64,000 bases of DNA. Source: a filamentous cyanobacterium ESFC-1. GTDB taxonomy: Bacteria; Cyanobacteriota; Cyanobacteriia; Cyanobacteriales; Spirulinaceae. Below, piece by piece: positions 52,697-62,442 of the stretch. Position 1 is the first letter of the stretch, and each line of letters starts with the position of its first letter. Made by a program: the position numbers and the translations under genes. Under the pieces are notes generated by a model. That model saw nothing but the letters and a program-made list of their open reading frames with translations. It had not been told where the DNA came from and ran no database searches. The stretch spans positions 4,885,059-4,949,058 of the forward strand of contig KB904821.1 of NCBI GenBank assembly GCA_000380225.1, in the 5' to 3' direction.

Positions 52697-53295
52697 TTTT
52701 TCATCTTACGGGGGTAACGGGGCTGGCAAGGACTCCCCCAAGCCACTTGACCCGAAGGAATATTTTTATAAACACTGCTGCGGGCCCCGATAACGCTGTT
52801 TGCGCCGATTTGTACCCCTGGGGCGACGAAACAATCGGTGGCGACCCAAGCCCCATTCCCGATCGCGACCGGGGCAGTCTTGAGCTTAAAATGGGGATCG
52901 CGGATGTCGTGACTGCCTGTGCAAAGATAGGATTCTTGGGAGATAACGCAATGTGCGCCGATATCGATGCGATCGAGGCTGTACAGCACCACATCGTCCC
53001 CAATCCAGCTATATTCGCCGATACTAACCTTCCAGGGGTAGGTCACGCGGGCTGTAGGGCGAATCACCACACCTTTACCAATTTTTGCCCCAAACAAGCG
53101 CAGCAAACCGCAGCGAATGAAATGGAAGTTGTGCAGGGTAATGGGGAAAATAAGGGCTTGTAGAAACCACCACAACAAGATTGTCACAGTAGAACGGCCT
53201 CGGTCGTAATCGCTTTGGTCGTACTGTCTTAAGTCAATCCAGGGAGGGTCATGGAGAGAAGGACGGTGGGAGTCTAAATTCATATTTTGGGGCAA
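52693..53295 (-). CDS. WcaF-like polysaccharide O-acetyltransferase (LbH fold)
   Basis: 200 residues. A hydrophobic N-terminal helix (about 37-58) is followed by left-handed beta-helix hexapeptides (about 75-185: IGKGVVIRPTARVTYPWKVSIGEYSWIGD and later IGANSVIGARSSV). The catalytic His lies in CTGSHD. WcaF-type enzymes acetylate exopolysaccharides. Two GT2 genes follow in the same direction, so this is a small polysaccharide operon, perhaps like the hormogonium polysaccharide (hps) genes of filamentous species. Confidence 0.85.
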   Translation of the reverse strand: MPQNMNLDSHRPSLHDPPWIDLRQYDQSDYDRGRSTVTILLWWFLQALIFPITLHNFHFIRCGLLRLFGAKIGKGVVIRPTARVTYPWKVSIGEYSWIGDDVVLYSLDRIDIGAHCVISQESYLCTGSHDIRDPHFKLKTAPVAIGNGAWVATDCFVAPGVQIGANSVIGARSSVYKNIPSGQVAWGSPCQPRYPRKMKN

Positions 53296-53307
53296 AAAAG
53301 GCAGAAC

Positions 53308-54267
53308 TTAAGAGTTTTTGGACTTTAAAACGGGATCGGTGTTGAGATGGCCGCTAAAGTTGCGGAGTTCGTAGAATTTGACCCAAATTTGGTATTCGTA
53401 CTGACTCAGCAAACGGGCGTAAACATAACCCGGTTGACCATCGAGGAAGCCCAGGCGCAAAATATAAAAAATCGTAAAGCGCAGTAAGGGTTTAAACCAC
53501 AATCGCGCCCAAACCATGCGGAGAAAGCGAGTTCGTTCGGGCCCGGCTTTGAAAGGGTTGGGTTCGATGCCGTCGTTGAGTTTGCCGTCGAGGAGTTGGT
53601 TATAAAATCCGGCTTCCCAGTTAGAGTAACGGTTGTGACGGGCTAACCATTGGTAAATGTCGCGGAAGTCGATGTGATCCATGTCATTTTTGAGGTAGCC
53701 GACTGGGCCTTGCAGGATAACGTGTTCGTGAACTTCGTTGTCGCCGCTATTGGGGATGTAGTCGAGGTTGAGGTTTTCGTAGCGTCCCTGCTTGTGTTTA
53801 AAAAAGCGGAGATTCCAGTCGGGATATTTGCCGCCATGACGAATCCATTTCCCCAGGAAGTAAACCCGGCGGTTGAGGTAATAGCCGTCGCATTCGTCTT
53901 GTTCGATCAGGGCGGCCATTTCTTCCCAGAGGGCGGGGGTAATGCGTTCGTCGCAGTCTACGATGAGAACCCAATCATTGCTAAAGGGGAGTTCGTCGAG
54001 AGACCAGTTTTTCTTTTTCCGTAGTTTGCTGGATTTTCCGGCGGTGAGGGCGGCTTCGTGGCGTTCTTTTTCCCCTTGAAAGTCGAATTGATAAACGATC
54101 GCGCCATTTTCTTTGGCAATTTCGACGGTGCGATCGCTACTGTAGGAGTCTACAACAAAGATTTCGGCAGCCGGGGCAACGCTGTTGAGACAAGCGGCCA
54201 GATTGAGTTCTTCGTTTTTGGCGGGAATGAGAACGGAAACGGGGACACGATCGGGCGAAACAGTCAT
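53308..54267 (-). CDS. GT2 glycosyltransferase
   Basis: 319 residues from the ATG at 54267 (MTVSPDRVPVSVLIPAKNEE). A longer reading that starts within the upstream gene is rejected. The donor site has VLIPAKNEELNLAACL, DSYSSDRT and the DxD-like VDCDERI (about 112-116). An insertion after ERHEAAL and the C-terminal DWNLRFFKHKQGRYE place it near the lipo-oligosaccharide beta-1,4-glucosyltransferase group. It is 12 bp from the acetyltransferase gene. Confidence 0.85.
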   Translation of the reverse strand: MTVSPDRVPVSVLIPAKNEELNLAACLNSVAPAAEIFVVDSYSSDRTVEIAKENGAIVYQFDFQGEKERHEAALTAGKSSKLRKKKNWSLDELPFSNDWVLIVDCDERITPALWEEMAALIEQDECDGYYLNRRVYFLGKWIRHGGKYPDWNLRFFKHKQGRYENLNLDYIPNSGDNEVHEHVILQGPVGYLKNDMDHIDFRDIYQWLARHNRYSNWEAGFYNQLLDGKLNDGIEPNPFKAGPERTRFLRMVWARLWFKPLLRFTIFYILRLGFLDGQPGYVYARLLSQYEYQIWVKFYELRNFSGHLNTDPVLKSKNS

Positions 54268-54298
54268 GGTTCTAGATAGCAAGTTCAGGGGCAGAAGG

Positions 54299-55234
54299 TT
54301 AAGCGGGGGTTTGCCGATTGGCTGGGGTAATTTGGTCTTGAAGCCAAGTTTTGAGGTAGCCAATTTGACTGTAGATATACACCAGATTATCAAAACGTAG
54401 AGCAGGGTCTTGGGCATATTTCAGCCATTTATAAGACCCCCTAACTAAACGTTCCCCTACAACCGGAAGATATTTGATTTCGGTGCGTCCGGCAAGGCGA
54501 TCGCGATAACATTCACTCACTCCCTGCCACCAACCGCGACGCAGAAACCAATTGCGATTAAGGCGTTCTGGGGCAACGTGATGGGCGACGAGGGCGGCGG
54601 GAAGATAGGCCACTTGCCAGCCTTGGTTAAGGGCCAGTTCGGTGGTATGGAGTTCTTCGTTGGACAGTAGCGAAGTCCCCACACGACCGAGGTTAACATC
54701 AAAACCGCCAATTTTTTCAAGGAAGGAACGACGAATAGAATAATTCAATCCCCTAGGGGTTAAACCGGGGTTTTTGATGAGGGTAAGTTCTTCGCCGAGG
54801 TCATACAGTCCCAGGTTTCCCGCGAGGCTAGAAGATAGCCAGGAGGGTCGTTCTGTGTTTTCGGGCCAAATCAGGGTGACTTTGCCCCCCGCGATCGCGA
54901 GTTTTTCGTTGTCTTGATACGCTTGTAAGAGGGTGGCCAACCAACGAGGGGAGGCGATCGCGTCGTCGTCCAAATACGCTAGAATTTCCCCTTGAGACTC
55001 CCTAAAACCGCGATTGCGAGCAACAGACAAGCCGAGGGTCGCTTCGTAGTAGTAATGCAGTCTGGGGTGGGGCATTCGGGCTTCGACAATGGCGGCAGTG
55101 CGATCGCTTGAAGCGTTATCAATAATCAAAATTTCGTACTCTACACCTTCTTGCGCCAATAAACTGTCAATGGCTTTGCCAAGATATTCTTCTCGGTTGT
55201 GAGTGCAGATAATCGCGGAGATGGGAACCGTCAT
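54299..55234 (-). CDS. GT2 glycosyltransferase
   Basis: 311 residues from the ATG at 55234. SAIICTHNREEYLGKAIDSLL, DNASSDRTAAIVE and the DDD in AYLDDDAIASPRW mark a GT-A catalytic domain. The later NEELHTTELALNQGW carries the usual ED-type base. It resembles glycosyltransferases of cyanobacterial exopolysaccharide loci, including hps clusters. It is the first gene of the three-gene unit, 31 bp before the next. Confidence 0.85.
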   Translation of the reverse strand: MTVPISAIICTHNREEYLGKAIDSLLAQEGVEYEILIIDNASSDRTAAIVEARMPHPRLHYYYEATLGLSVARNRGFRESQGEILAYLDDDAIASPRWLATLLQAYQDNEKLAIAGGKVTLIWPENTERPSWLSSSLAGNLGLYDLGEELTLIKNPGLTPRGLNYSIRRSFLEKIGGFDVNLGRVGTSLLSNEELHTTELALNQGWQVAYLPAALVAHHVAPERLNRNWFLRRGWWQGVSECYRDRLAGRTEIKYLPVVGERLVRGSYKWLKYAQDPALRFDNLVYIYSQIGYLKTWLQDQITPANRQTPA

Positions 55235-55246
55235 TTCAGTTATCAA

Positions 55247-55616
55247 TTATCAGTTATCAGTTATCAGTAACCGCGTAAGCTGGAGTACCGTTTGCCACCG
55301 CTATTATATGGGTAGCTTGAAATTCAGTAGATTTTCCTTTTCAAACCTTGGAAAAGAGAGAAAATGGGTCACCCCTGATTCTGGATCGTAGACTGGAAAA
55401 GTGGGTTGAATTGAGCCTAAGAAAATTGGGTTATTGGTGATGCTTGTTTTTATTGTTCCCCAGTCAAGACTTCTACCCTAAACTAACATCGAATTTTATC
55501 CCGCGTTTTCTTCGGCAGTCGGTTTGTAGGGGCGGGGTTTCCCCGTCCAACAACCAATAACTAATAACCAATAACCAACAACAAAGGACAAACAACAAAT
55601 GACCAATGACCAATAC
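55247..55616. repeat. Spacer with TGTAGGGGCGGGG palindrome and heptamers
   Basis: TTATCAG heptamers (55247-55267) adjoin the glycosyltransferase start. A palindromic GGGGCGGGGTTTCCCCG copy is at about 55528-55547, and CCAATAA/CAAACAA heptamers run from 55548 to the stop of the next gene. No gene is seen. Confidence 0.65.
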
Positions 55617-57053
55617 TTAACGCGATCGCAAAAAGCCAAAAAATCGCGGTAAAAAGCTTTGCAGAAACTCATTATCCGCGAAATTGCTCTTTTGTAACAA
55701 CAACGCCGCCTTACTATTCACCTCGGTCAACGTCGGATAGATATGAATCCCCGTCAACGCCGACACCTTGAGATTATTCGCCATCGCCAACACAATCTCA
55801 TGAATCAACTCTCCCGCCGACGACCCGACAATATGCGCCCCCAAAATCTCCCCCTTCTTGGTGGTGATAATCTTAGCGAATCCCGTCGTCGCGGCTTCGG
55901 CTTGGGCCCGGTCAACATCCTCAAACGGTTGCTTCAGAATCATCACATCATCCCCGTACCTTTCCTTGGCTTGTTGGGCGGTCAAACCCACGCGGGCTAA
56001 CTCTGGGTCGGTGAAAGTTGCCCAAGGAATCACGCGATAATTAGCCTTAGAAGGAAACCATTTCTTGATCGGTGAAAACAAGGCATTCGTCAACACCACC
56101 ACCGCCTCATACCCCGCAACATGGGTAAATTGATAACCGCCAATCACATCCCCACAGGCATAAATCCGCGAATTTGAAGTTTGTAGGGCAGAATCAACCT
56201 TAATTCCCTTTTTCCCAACCTCTACCCCCGCCGCTTCTAAGTTCAGCGTTTCTACATTCGGACTGCGCCCCACCGAGAGTAAAATTTCATCAACGACAAT
56301 CTTCTCATCCCCAGCCCAAACGCACTTTTTCCCGTCAATGAGTTCTACTTTGTCAGCCCTGGCATTTTTAACAATGCGAACCCCTTCAGCCAGTAATTGT
56401 TTTTCCACCACTGCGGCCGCTTCGGGGTCTTCTTTGGGCATAATTTGGTCGCGACTGGAAATCATCGTCACCTGACAGCCCAACCGTTGAAACGACTGTC
56501 CTAATTCACAACCAATAGGCCCCGCCCCCACTACGACCATCGAATCCGGGCGTTCTGTGACCGAAAAAACCTGTTCATTGGTTAAAAATCCGGCTTCTTT
56601 CAGCCCTGGAATGGGGGGAACCGCAGGCCGCGACCCGGTAGACACCACAAAGTTACGGGCGGTTAGCTTTTTACCATTCACTTCAAAAGTATGGCGGTCG
56701 ATAAATTGACCCGACCCGAAAATCACCTCAACCCCCATACCCTCGAAACGTTCGGGGGAATCATGGGGCTGAATGGCTTGGATGACCTTTTGAACATGGC
56801 CATTGGCTTGAGCAAAGTCAATTTGGACATTATCGCTCGAAATGCCAAAACGAGACGCATTTTTGACTTCATGGGCGACTCTCGCGGCATGAATCAAAGA
56901 TTTACTGGGAACGCAACCATACCACAAGCAATCGCCGCCTAATTTATCTTTTTCCACTAGGGCAACTTTGGCTTTCAGTTGGGCGGCGGCCGCCGCTACC
57001 ACCAAACCCCCAGAACCGCCCCCAATCACGACAATATCGTAGTCTACCGTCAT
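55617..57053 (-). CDS. Pyridine nucleotide-disulfide oxidoreductase (MerA/Lpd-like)
   Basis: 478 residues. FAD-binding GGGSGG (11-16), redox pair in GGDCLWYGCVPSK (Cys42, Cys47), NAD(P) motif GAGPIGCELG, second FAD motif ACGD and the C-terminal IHIYPTLTEVN in place of the HxHP motif. It resembles the mercuric-reductase/dihydrolipoamide-dehydrogenase-like group of cyanobacteria, but lacks the N-terminal metal domain and C-terminal Cys pair of true MerA. The substrate is unknown. No lipoyl-enzyme genes are beside it. Confidence 0.88.
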   Translation of the reverse strand: MTVDYDIVVIGGGSGGLVVAAAAAQLKAKVALVEKDKLGGDCLWYGCVPSKSLIHAARVAHEVKNASRFGISSDNVQIDFAQANGHVQKVIQAIQPHDSPERFEGMGVEVIFGSGQFIDRHTFEVNGKKLTARNFVVSTGSRPAVPPIPGLKEAGFLTNEQVFSVTERPDSMVVVGAGPIGCELGQSFQRLGCQVTMISSRDQIMPKEDPEAAAVVEKQLLAEGVRIVKNARADKVELIDGKKCVWAGDEKIVVDEILLSVGRSPNVETLNLEAAGVEVGKKGIKVDSALQTSNSRIYACGDVIGGYQFTHVAGYEAVVVLTNALFSPIKKWFPSKANYRVIPWATFTDPELARVGLTAQQAKERYGDDVMILKQPFEDVDRAQAEAATTGFAKIITTKKGEILGAHIVGSSAGELIHEIVLAMANNLKVSALTGIHIYPTLTEVNSKAALLLQKSNFADNEFLQSFLPRFFGFLRSR

Positions 57054-57132
57054 ATTTCACCTCAGATTCTATTTCCCTTGACAACCGATTCGTTGGCTTG
57101 TCATATCAAATCCGTTTAATTAGTGAAGCTTT

Positions 57133-57198
57133 AGAACCCCGGTTTCTGTTATAAAATTTCAGGTTGACTGTGTAAGCTGGTCAGAAACAGGGGTTCTC
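57133..57198. terminator. Terminator-like hairpin with insertion in its loop
   Basis: AGAACCCCGGTTTCTG (57133-57148) and CAGAAACAGGGGTTCTC (57182-57198) are the two arms of the CCGGGG-type terminator, but are parted by 33 nt. The other copies have 7-8 nt loops. An insertion in the loop is the simplest reading. Confidence 0.55.
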
Positions 57199-57330
57199 GC
57201 GAAGCGTGGTTGTTTTTTCGGATTTGATATCATCAGTCTACTTGTTGATCAAAGCAAGGGAATCTGAATCTTGCCTGAGAGTGACTTTAGGGATTGATGA
57301 CTTTGTTGTTGGTCATCATCAAGAAAAATT

Positions 57331-57474
57331 GGGTCTGAAACCCCGTCCTGTCTTGCCGAGCTACCAGGTGCTACTCGCGCATTCCCTTGCTACTCGCGCA
57401 TTCCCTTATGAAACTCCAAACCTAAATCGTGAGGTTTAGGAATCCCCGTCCGTTTACGGCGGGGAGGATGTCAA
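57331..57474 (-). mobile_element. IS200/IS605-like remnant, copy C
   Basis: The minus strand keeps both ends: TTGACATCCTCCCCGCCG with its CGGGG hairpin, and AGGACGGGGTTTCAGACCC (compare copy A's far end). Only about 80 bp lie between, including ACTCGCGCATTCCCTTG units of the nested palindrome family. No coding sequence remains. Confidence 0.5.
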
Positions 57475-57503
57475 ACAAAGGACAAATGACCAATGACGAA
57501 GAA

Positions 57504-58307
57504 CTAATAACCAAAAAACGTCTCAATCTCTGTCGCGACGAGATCGGGCATGGTTTCGAGTAGATGGCGATCGCCCTGATTAATTAAACTCAACTTAGCA
57601 TCAGTGGCGAGTTTGGCGTAAGTTTGACTGGCTGTAATTTGGTTTTGATCTTCCTGTGCGCCTTGCAGAATCAGGACTGGCATTTGTAGAAATTCTAAGC
57701 GATTATCGAGAAGTTCGGCACTAATTTCAGCCGCACGACGACGAAATAAAAGCTTGCAAAATGTTGGAAATTGTAGTAAATGAGCGCGACGCTGGCGTAG
57801 CGCTTTTAAGCGTTGTCCTAAGCCGAAAATCTTGGCAAAAGGCGCAAAGATTTGTAAAAATAGGGGTGCAATGGGGTTAACCAGCCAACGTTCGGTTTTC
57901 CAGCGATCGCGATCGCTATTTTGAGCGACTCCCAACGGCGAGATTAAGGCTAATCCTGCCACGCGATCGCGATGTTGTAAAGCATAACTCGCCGCAATCC
58001 ACGCCCCCACCGAATGACCCACCAAATAAACGGATTCTAAGTGCAGGGCATCCAAATACGCCCCTAAACACTCCACTTGCAGTTGAATCGAGTAATGAAC
58101 CTTCGGATTTTCGGAATCGCCAAATCCCAGTAAATCCGGAGCAAAGCAGTGATAATTTTGTCCGAGTTTTTCGAGTAAAGGTAGCCACTGACTACCATCA
58201 TGCTGGCCACCGTGCAGAAAAACAACCGGACAACCTTGACCGACTTCACGCCAAAATATCTGCCCTGGGGTTAGGCGAATCCGAGAGTTACGAAACAGGA
58301 GAGGCAT
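57504..58307 (-). CDS. Alpha/beta hydrolase
   Basis: 267 residues. The oxyanion loop is FLHGG, the nucleophile elbow GHSVGAW (about 96-102), and the C-terminal His is in DRHLLE. An Asp before DQNQI may be the acid. A lid region rich in Arg/Leu (165-200) suggests a hydrophobic substrate. There is no signal peptide. It is 114 bp from the NUDIX gene in the same direction. Confidence 0.85.
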   Translation of the reverse strand: MPLLFRNSRIRLTPGQIFWREVGQGCPVVFLHGGQHDGSQWLPLLEKLGQNYHCFAPDLLGFGDSENPKVHYSIQLQVECLGAYLDALHLESVYLVGHSVGAWIAASYALQHRDRVAGLALISPLGVAQNSDRDRWKTERWLVNPIAPLFLQIFAPFAKIFGLGQRLKALRQRRAHLLQFPTFCKLLFRRRAAEISAELLDNRLEFLQMPVLILQGAQEDQNQITASQTYAKLATDAKLSLINQGDRHLLETMPDLVATEIETFFGY

Positions 58308-58421
58308 CCGAATTAAAGAAAAAGGTTACAAGCCCAAATTTGAACTCAATCAATTTTAGGGTGTTTGAGGCCTAATTTTACGAGTTTGTTCCCGACACCA
58401 GCTAGAATCAACCATCCGAAA

Positions 58422-58877
58422 CTAAGCGATGGTTGTCAAGCCTTCTAAATAATCCTTCATTTGGCGATCGTTGTCATGGCTTAAATCGCCCAAGGGTAAA
58501 TCCTGACGCTCAAACGCTTGTATCTCTAGGATTTCAATCCCGTCTACGATCCGAGGCTCACCTTCTACAAAAGCTTCGACTAAAATACTAATTGAGTGTA
58601 AACGAGGGTCGCGATCGCCCGCCGAATATACCCCCACCAAACGCCCAAATTTCCGCAACGTCAAACCCGTTTCTTCAGCCAATTCTCGCTCAACCGTTGT
58701 GGGTAAATCCTCTCCCCAGTCAATCATTCCTCCCGGTAAGCCCCATTTTCCCGTATCCTGACGGCGGATTAAAACAATACGATTATCCGGTAACACGGGA
58801 ACAATAGTCGTCCCGGTTACCGGATGGCGAAAAATAATCCCCAAAACAGTAAAGACAAAGTGCTTTAATCGGCGCAT
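58422..58877 (-). CDS. NUDIX hydrolase
   Basis: 151 residues. The Nudix box reads GGMIDWGEDLPTTVERELAEETGL. The opening MRRLKHFVFTVLGIIFRHPVTG is a hydrophobic, family-specific extension, and RQDTGKWGLPGG leads into the box. It hydrolyses a nucleoside diphosphate derivative. ADP-ribose-like or sugar nucleotides are possible. Confidence 0.9.
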   Translation of the reverse strand: MRRLKHFVFTVLGIIFRHPVTGTTIVPVLPDNRIVLIRRQDTGKWGLPGGMIDWGEDLPTTVERELAEETGLTLRKFGRLVGVYSAGDRDPRLHSISILVEAFVEGEPRIVDGIEILEIQAFERQDLPLGDLSHDNDRQMKDYLEGLTTIA

Positions 58878-59039
58878 TACAGGTTTATAGATTTTTACGA
58901 GGGGTAATCTAGCTATTGTACAAAGTCTTAGTCTTTTGTTATTGGTTATTGGTTGTTGGTTATTGGTTGTTGGTTATTGGTTGTTGGGCGGGAAAACCCC
59001 GCCCCTACAGGCCGATTGCCGACTGCCCCTTAATCGCTG

Positions 59040-61124
59040 TTAACTGACTACCAGCAGCCCAGAATGGCGCAGCAACGGCTCCGTTTGGGGTTCGCGACCC
59101 CGGAAAGTCTTAAATACTTCCATCGGGTCTAAGCTGCCGCCTAGGGCGAGGACGGTATCGCGGAAACGCTTTCCGGTTTCAACCACAGCATTTTCGTTGT
59201 CGAGTCCGGCTTCTTCAAAAGCGGCGAAAGCGTCTGCACTGAGGACTTCTGCCCATTTATAACTGTAATAACCCGCCGCATAACCCCCAGCGAAGATATG
59301 GCCAAAGGCACATAAAAAGGCATCTTCAGGTAAGGGTGGCATAACTGTCGTCGTTTTGGCAACGCGATCGCGCACTTGGGCTGGCGTTTCATCACTCTCT
59401 GGGTCGTAGCGGTGATGCAGTTCCAGGTCGAGTAAACTAAAGTGTAACTGACGCAGCATCCCCGTCCCACTCATATAGTTGCGAGTCGCCAGCAGTTGTT
59501 GATAGTATTTTTCCGGTAATGGCTCGTTGGTTTCGTAGTGTTTAGCCAGGCTATAGAGCGTAGTGCGATCGTAACACCAGTTTTCCATAAACTGACTCGG
59601 TAACTCTACTGCATCCCACTCCACATTATTAATACCCGAAGCCCCCGGATAATCCACTTGCGTCAGCATGTGCTGTAAACCGTGGCCAAATTCATGGAAC
59701 AAGGTTTCCACTTCGTCAAAGGTCATCAAACTCGGCTTTCCGTCTACCGGAGGCGTTTGATTACAAATCAAATAAGCCACAGGTAAACGCACACAAGTCC
59801 GATTTTCTTCAATCATTCTGGCACGACCAACGCAATCATTCATCCACGCACCCCCCCGCTTTTCACCCGGACGACTGTAGGGGTCGAGGTAAAAGTACGC
59901 AATCGGGTCGTCGCTTTCGTTATTCACCTGGAAATAACGCACATCTTCGTGCCATACGGGAGCATCATTTGCTGCCGGGGTAATCGTAACACCAAACAAC
60001 CGTTTGGCTAATCCAAACAAGCCTTCTAACACTTGGGGAAGGGGAAAATACGGGCGCAATTCTTCGGCATTGTAGTCAAACTTCGTTTCTTTTTGCCGTT
60101 CTGACCAGAAAGCCAAATCCCAATGCTTAATCTCATCCGTTTTCGCAAATTCTTTCAGTTCTGCCAGTTCTTTCTGCGCTGCATCATAACTGACTTGACG
60201 CAATTCTGCGAGTAAATTTTCCACCGCTTCCACATCCGGGGCCATTTTTTCAGCCAAGCTTAACTCTGCATAGCTTTCATAACCCAAAATATGCGCTTGT
60301 TCCTGACGCAGTTTGAGAATGTGCTGAATTAACTCAGTGTTGTTATATTCCCCATTAGAAGCCCGACTGATGTAGGCTTTATACACTTTCTCCCGTAAAT
60401 CGCGACGGGTACTGTAGCGCATGAAAGGATAAAAACTGGGGAAGTCTAGCGTCACAATCCACGGGCCATTTTCAGCCGTGGCGTTTTCCTCTCCTTCACT
60501 TCTGGCGGTTTGAGCAGCCAGACTCAGCCAACTACCCGGTAAACCGTCAACTTCTTCTTTTGCCGTCAGCTTCAGTTTAAAGGCTTTGGTTGCGTCGAGG
60601 ACATTATTAGAAAACTTCGTCGAGATTTCTGCGAGTTTGAGTTGGATTTCGTTGAAGCGATCGCGACTCTCCCCTTCTAAGCCTACCCCAGAAAGCTCCG
60701 CATCCTTGATCGCAGCTTCGACAATGCGCTTTTGTGCGGATTCAAGGTTTGGCCATTCCTCACTATCGGCTAAAGCCTTGTAAGCATTGTAAATCGCTTT
60801 ACTTTGGCTGAGTTTGTTGCCAAACTGTACCAACTGCGGCTGTACGCTTTCGTAAGCTGTACGCAATTCGGGGCTATTTTTCACACTCATCAAATGAGCC
60901 ACAACACCCCAACTCCAGTTTAAGCGTTCGCCAATCGCCGTGAGCGGTTCGACTAAACCCGTCCAAGTGGGCTCTACAGTTTTTTCAAGTTGCGTAAATT
61001 CCTCATCCAATTCTGCGAGGAGTTGCGTAATCCCCGGAACGACGCGATCCGGTGTAATTTCATTAAAGGGGGGAAGTCCTTTCCCAATCAATAAAGGATT
61101 TTCCGGAATTGTTGCGTTAGTCAT
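59040..61124 (-). CDS. Oligopeptidase A-like M3 metallopeptidase
   Basis: 694 residues, the usual length of PrlC/OpdA. Zinc site HEFGH (477-481), with the third ligand Glu further on in the NNVEWDAVELPSQFMENW stretch. GHIFAGGYAAGYYSYKW is the substrate Tyr/His loop. It degrades peptides in the cytosol, including cleaved signal peptides. It is monocistronic, with heptamers and a GGGGCGGG palindrome after the stop. Confidence 0.94.
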   Translation of the reverse strand: MTNATIPENPLLIGKGLPPFNEITPDRVVPGITQLLAELDEEFTQLEKTVEPTWTGLVEPLTAIGERLNWSWGVVAHLMSVKNSPELRTAYESVQPQLVQFGNKLSQSKAIYNAYKALADSEEWPNLESAQKRIVEAAIKDAELSGVGLEGESRDRFNEIQLKLAEISTKFSNNVLDATKAFKLKLTAKEEVDGLPGSWLSLAAQTARSEGEENATAENGPWIVTLDFPSFYPFMRYSTRRDLREKVYKAYISRASNGEYNNTELIQHILKLRQEQAHILGYESYAELSLAEKMAPDVEAVENLLAELRQVSYDAAQKELAELKEFAKTDEIKHWDLAFWSERQKETKFDYNAEELRPYFPLPQVLEGLFGLAKRLFGVTITPAANDAPVWHEDVRYFQVNNESDDPIAYFYLDPYSRPGEKRGGAWMNDCVGRARMIEENRTCVRLPVAYLICNQTPPVDGKPSLMTFDEVETLFHEFGHGLQHMLTQVDYPGASGINNVEWDAVELPSQFMENWCYDRTTLYSLAKHYETNEPLPEKYYQQLLATRNYMSGTGMLRQLHFSLLDLELHHRYDPESDETPAQVRDRVAKTTTVMPPLPEDAFLCAFGHIFAGGYAAGYYSYKWAEVLSADAFAAFEEAGLDNENAVVETGKRFRDTVLALGGSLDPMEVFKTFRGREPQTEPLLRHSGLLVVS

Positions 61125-61458
61125 TAACGGTTTGTTGAGTAAACTTTCTTTAACCTCTAGCCTAACGCGACTGTAGCCAAAAGCACCCCTCGGTTAGGGT
61201 GAGTTTTCCTCACCAAAAGCGATTGCTTGGTCATTTGTCTTTGGTCATTGGTCATTAGTCATTTGTACCTAAGCAACAGCTAATAACGCTCTCATCCCCA
61301 TTTCTGGATAGATAGGGATGAGCTTGTTTCTTCTCCATTGCTTTCCTTTCTCAAGGTCAATCTCAAACTGCAAAGTTCTGTGTTTTTACGGAAGTGTTGA
61401 GTGGGGTTCTCGGTTTATAGTGAGAAGTAGATTTTCTTGGGGCAATCTATTAACAAAA
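61125..61458. other. Spacer without a recognised gene
   Basis: Heptamers of the TTTGGTCA/TTGGTCAT class occupy about 61228-61263. A short inverted repeat CTCATCCCCATTTCTGG with AGATAGGGATGAG lies at about 61292-61321. Nothing else is recognised. Confidence 0.4.
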
Positions 61459-61981
61459 ATGGCGACTTCTTCCTCTCCAACTACCCAAACGTAAATCGGC
61501 TAATCGTCAAAATAGCGAAGTTGATCCCTTAGAAGCCGAATTAAACCGCTTAAAAAATAGCGAAAATCCAACCATTATCCAAGACTCCGTTCGTCCACCG
61601 TCCCGCCGCCAAAAACTACCCAAAAACCTCAAATACTTACTTTACTTTCTCATTATTCCCGTTCTGGCTATCGGTTTTTTTCTAACAACAAACATCGCTA
61701 AATTCTTACAACCCGAACCTGCTACAGTTGCCGTATCTCAACCCGTTACTGAAGCTCAAAAAGACCCCTTCAGGGAAGCCGTAAATCAAGCCACGCAAGC
61801 CGCAGAATTAGCCCAGACCGCCCAAACCCCAGAAGAATGGCTTATCGTCGCGGAATCTTGGAAAGGCGCGATCGCGTGGATGCAAGCCGTCCCTCAGACT
61901 CATCCTCAGTATGCCACAGCCCAACAAAAAGCCATAGAATATCAACCGAATCTACAATATGCTCAAGACAATGCGCTTTAG
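61459..61981 (+). pseudogene. Frameshifted single-pass membrane protein gene
   Basis: From ATG 61459 the frame MATSSSP stops after 11 codons. One base further on, a frame open to 61981 reads LPKRKSANRQNSEVDPLEAE, then a membrane helix (LLYFLIIPVLAIGFFL), then a helical tail (QATQAAELAQTAQTPEEW and WKGAIAWMQAVP). Removing one C near 61478 restores a single protein of about 173 residues. This could be a real mutation or a sequence error. There is no slippery motif here. Confidence 0.65.
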
Positions 61982-62060
61982 TTCTTTGTTGTTGGTAATT
62001 TCCTCAAATCCAAATATCAAAACCAACTTCTTTTTTAGTCCGCGACGGCAGACTTCGTGA

Positions 62061-62184
62061 CAGTGGCGTGACACAGCTAAAATGAGGCTTTAACGTAGGG
62101 TGGGTTAGGCGGCTAAAACCTAGGCTATGACGGCAATCTAGCAATCCGCCGTAACCCACCGCTTGTATATGTGTCGCGCCACTA
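62061..62184. mobile_element. MITE-like element, copy 2
   Basis: The left end CAGTGGCGTGACACA (62061-62075) and right end TGTGTCGCGCCACTA (62170-62184) form terminal inverted repeats. The 66-bp hairpin repeat (62095-62160) lies inside. The subterminal GCTAAAATGAGGCTT matches copy 1 at 2599-2726 in reverse. The rest of the spacer 61982-62442 shows no gene. Confidence 0.65.
62095..62160. repeat. Dispersed hairpin repeat, copy 2
   Basis: Begins GTAGGGTGGGTTAGGCGG and ends CCGCCGTAACCCACC, as at 2437-2502. Here it is the core of the MITE-like element. Confidence 0.75.
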
Positions 62185-62442
62185 CAGCCCCAGATATCAA
62201 TCCAAGGACAAATCAGTCATCTCACTCCCCCAACTCCGGAAAATCATGTAAACTTTTGTAAAGATTTTCCCAAAAAAACAACCTTGTGCATAAAACCTCG
62301 GATTTTGAACTGATTAAGAAATAGAGGAGCTTGCGGAAATCTAGCAGAAAACATCAATCTCCAATTTCTGCTCTCGCCCAAAATACGGAAACGCAGCCAC
62401 CTCCCCAAACTTTCATCGTCATTCAATTCTGAGGAAAACACC

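Noticed and set aside
55617..57053. True mercuric reductase
   Set aside because: It lacks the N-terminal metal-binding domain and the C-terminal vicinal cysteines, and no mer genes are near.
57206..57439. 77-codon plus-strand ORF
   Set aside because: It runs through the split hairpin spacer and the remnant element C, has no ribosome-binding site, and ends in the element terminus.
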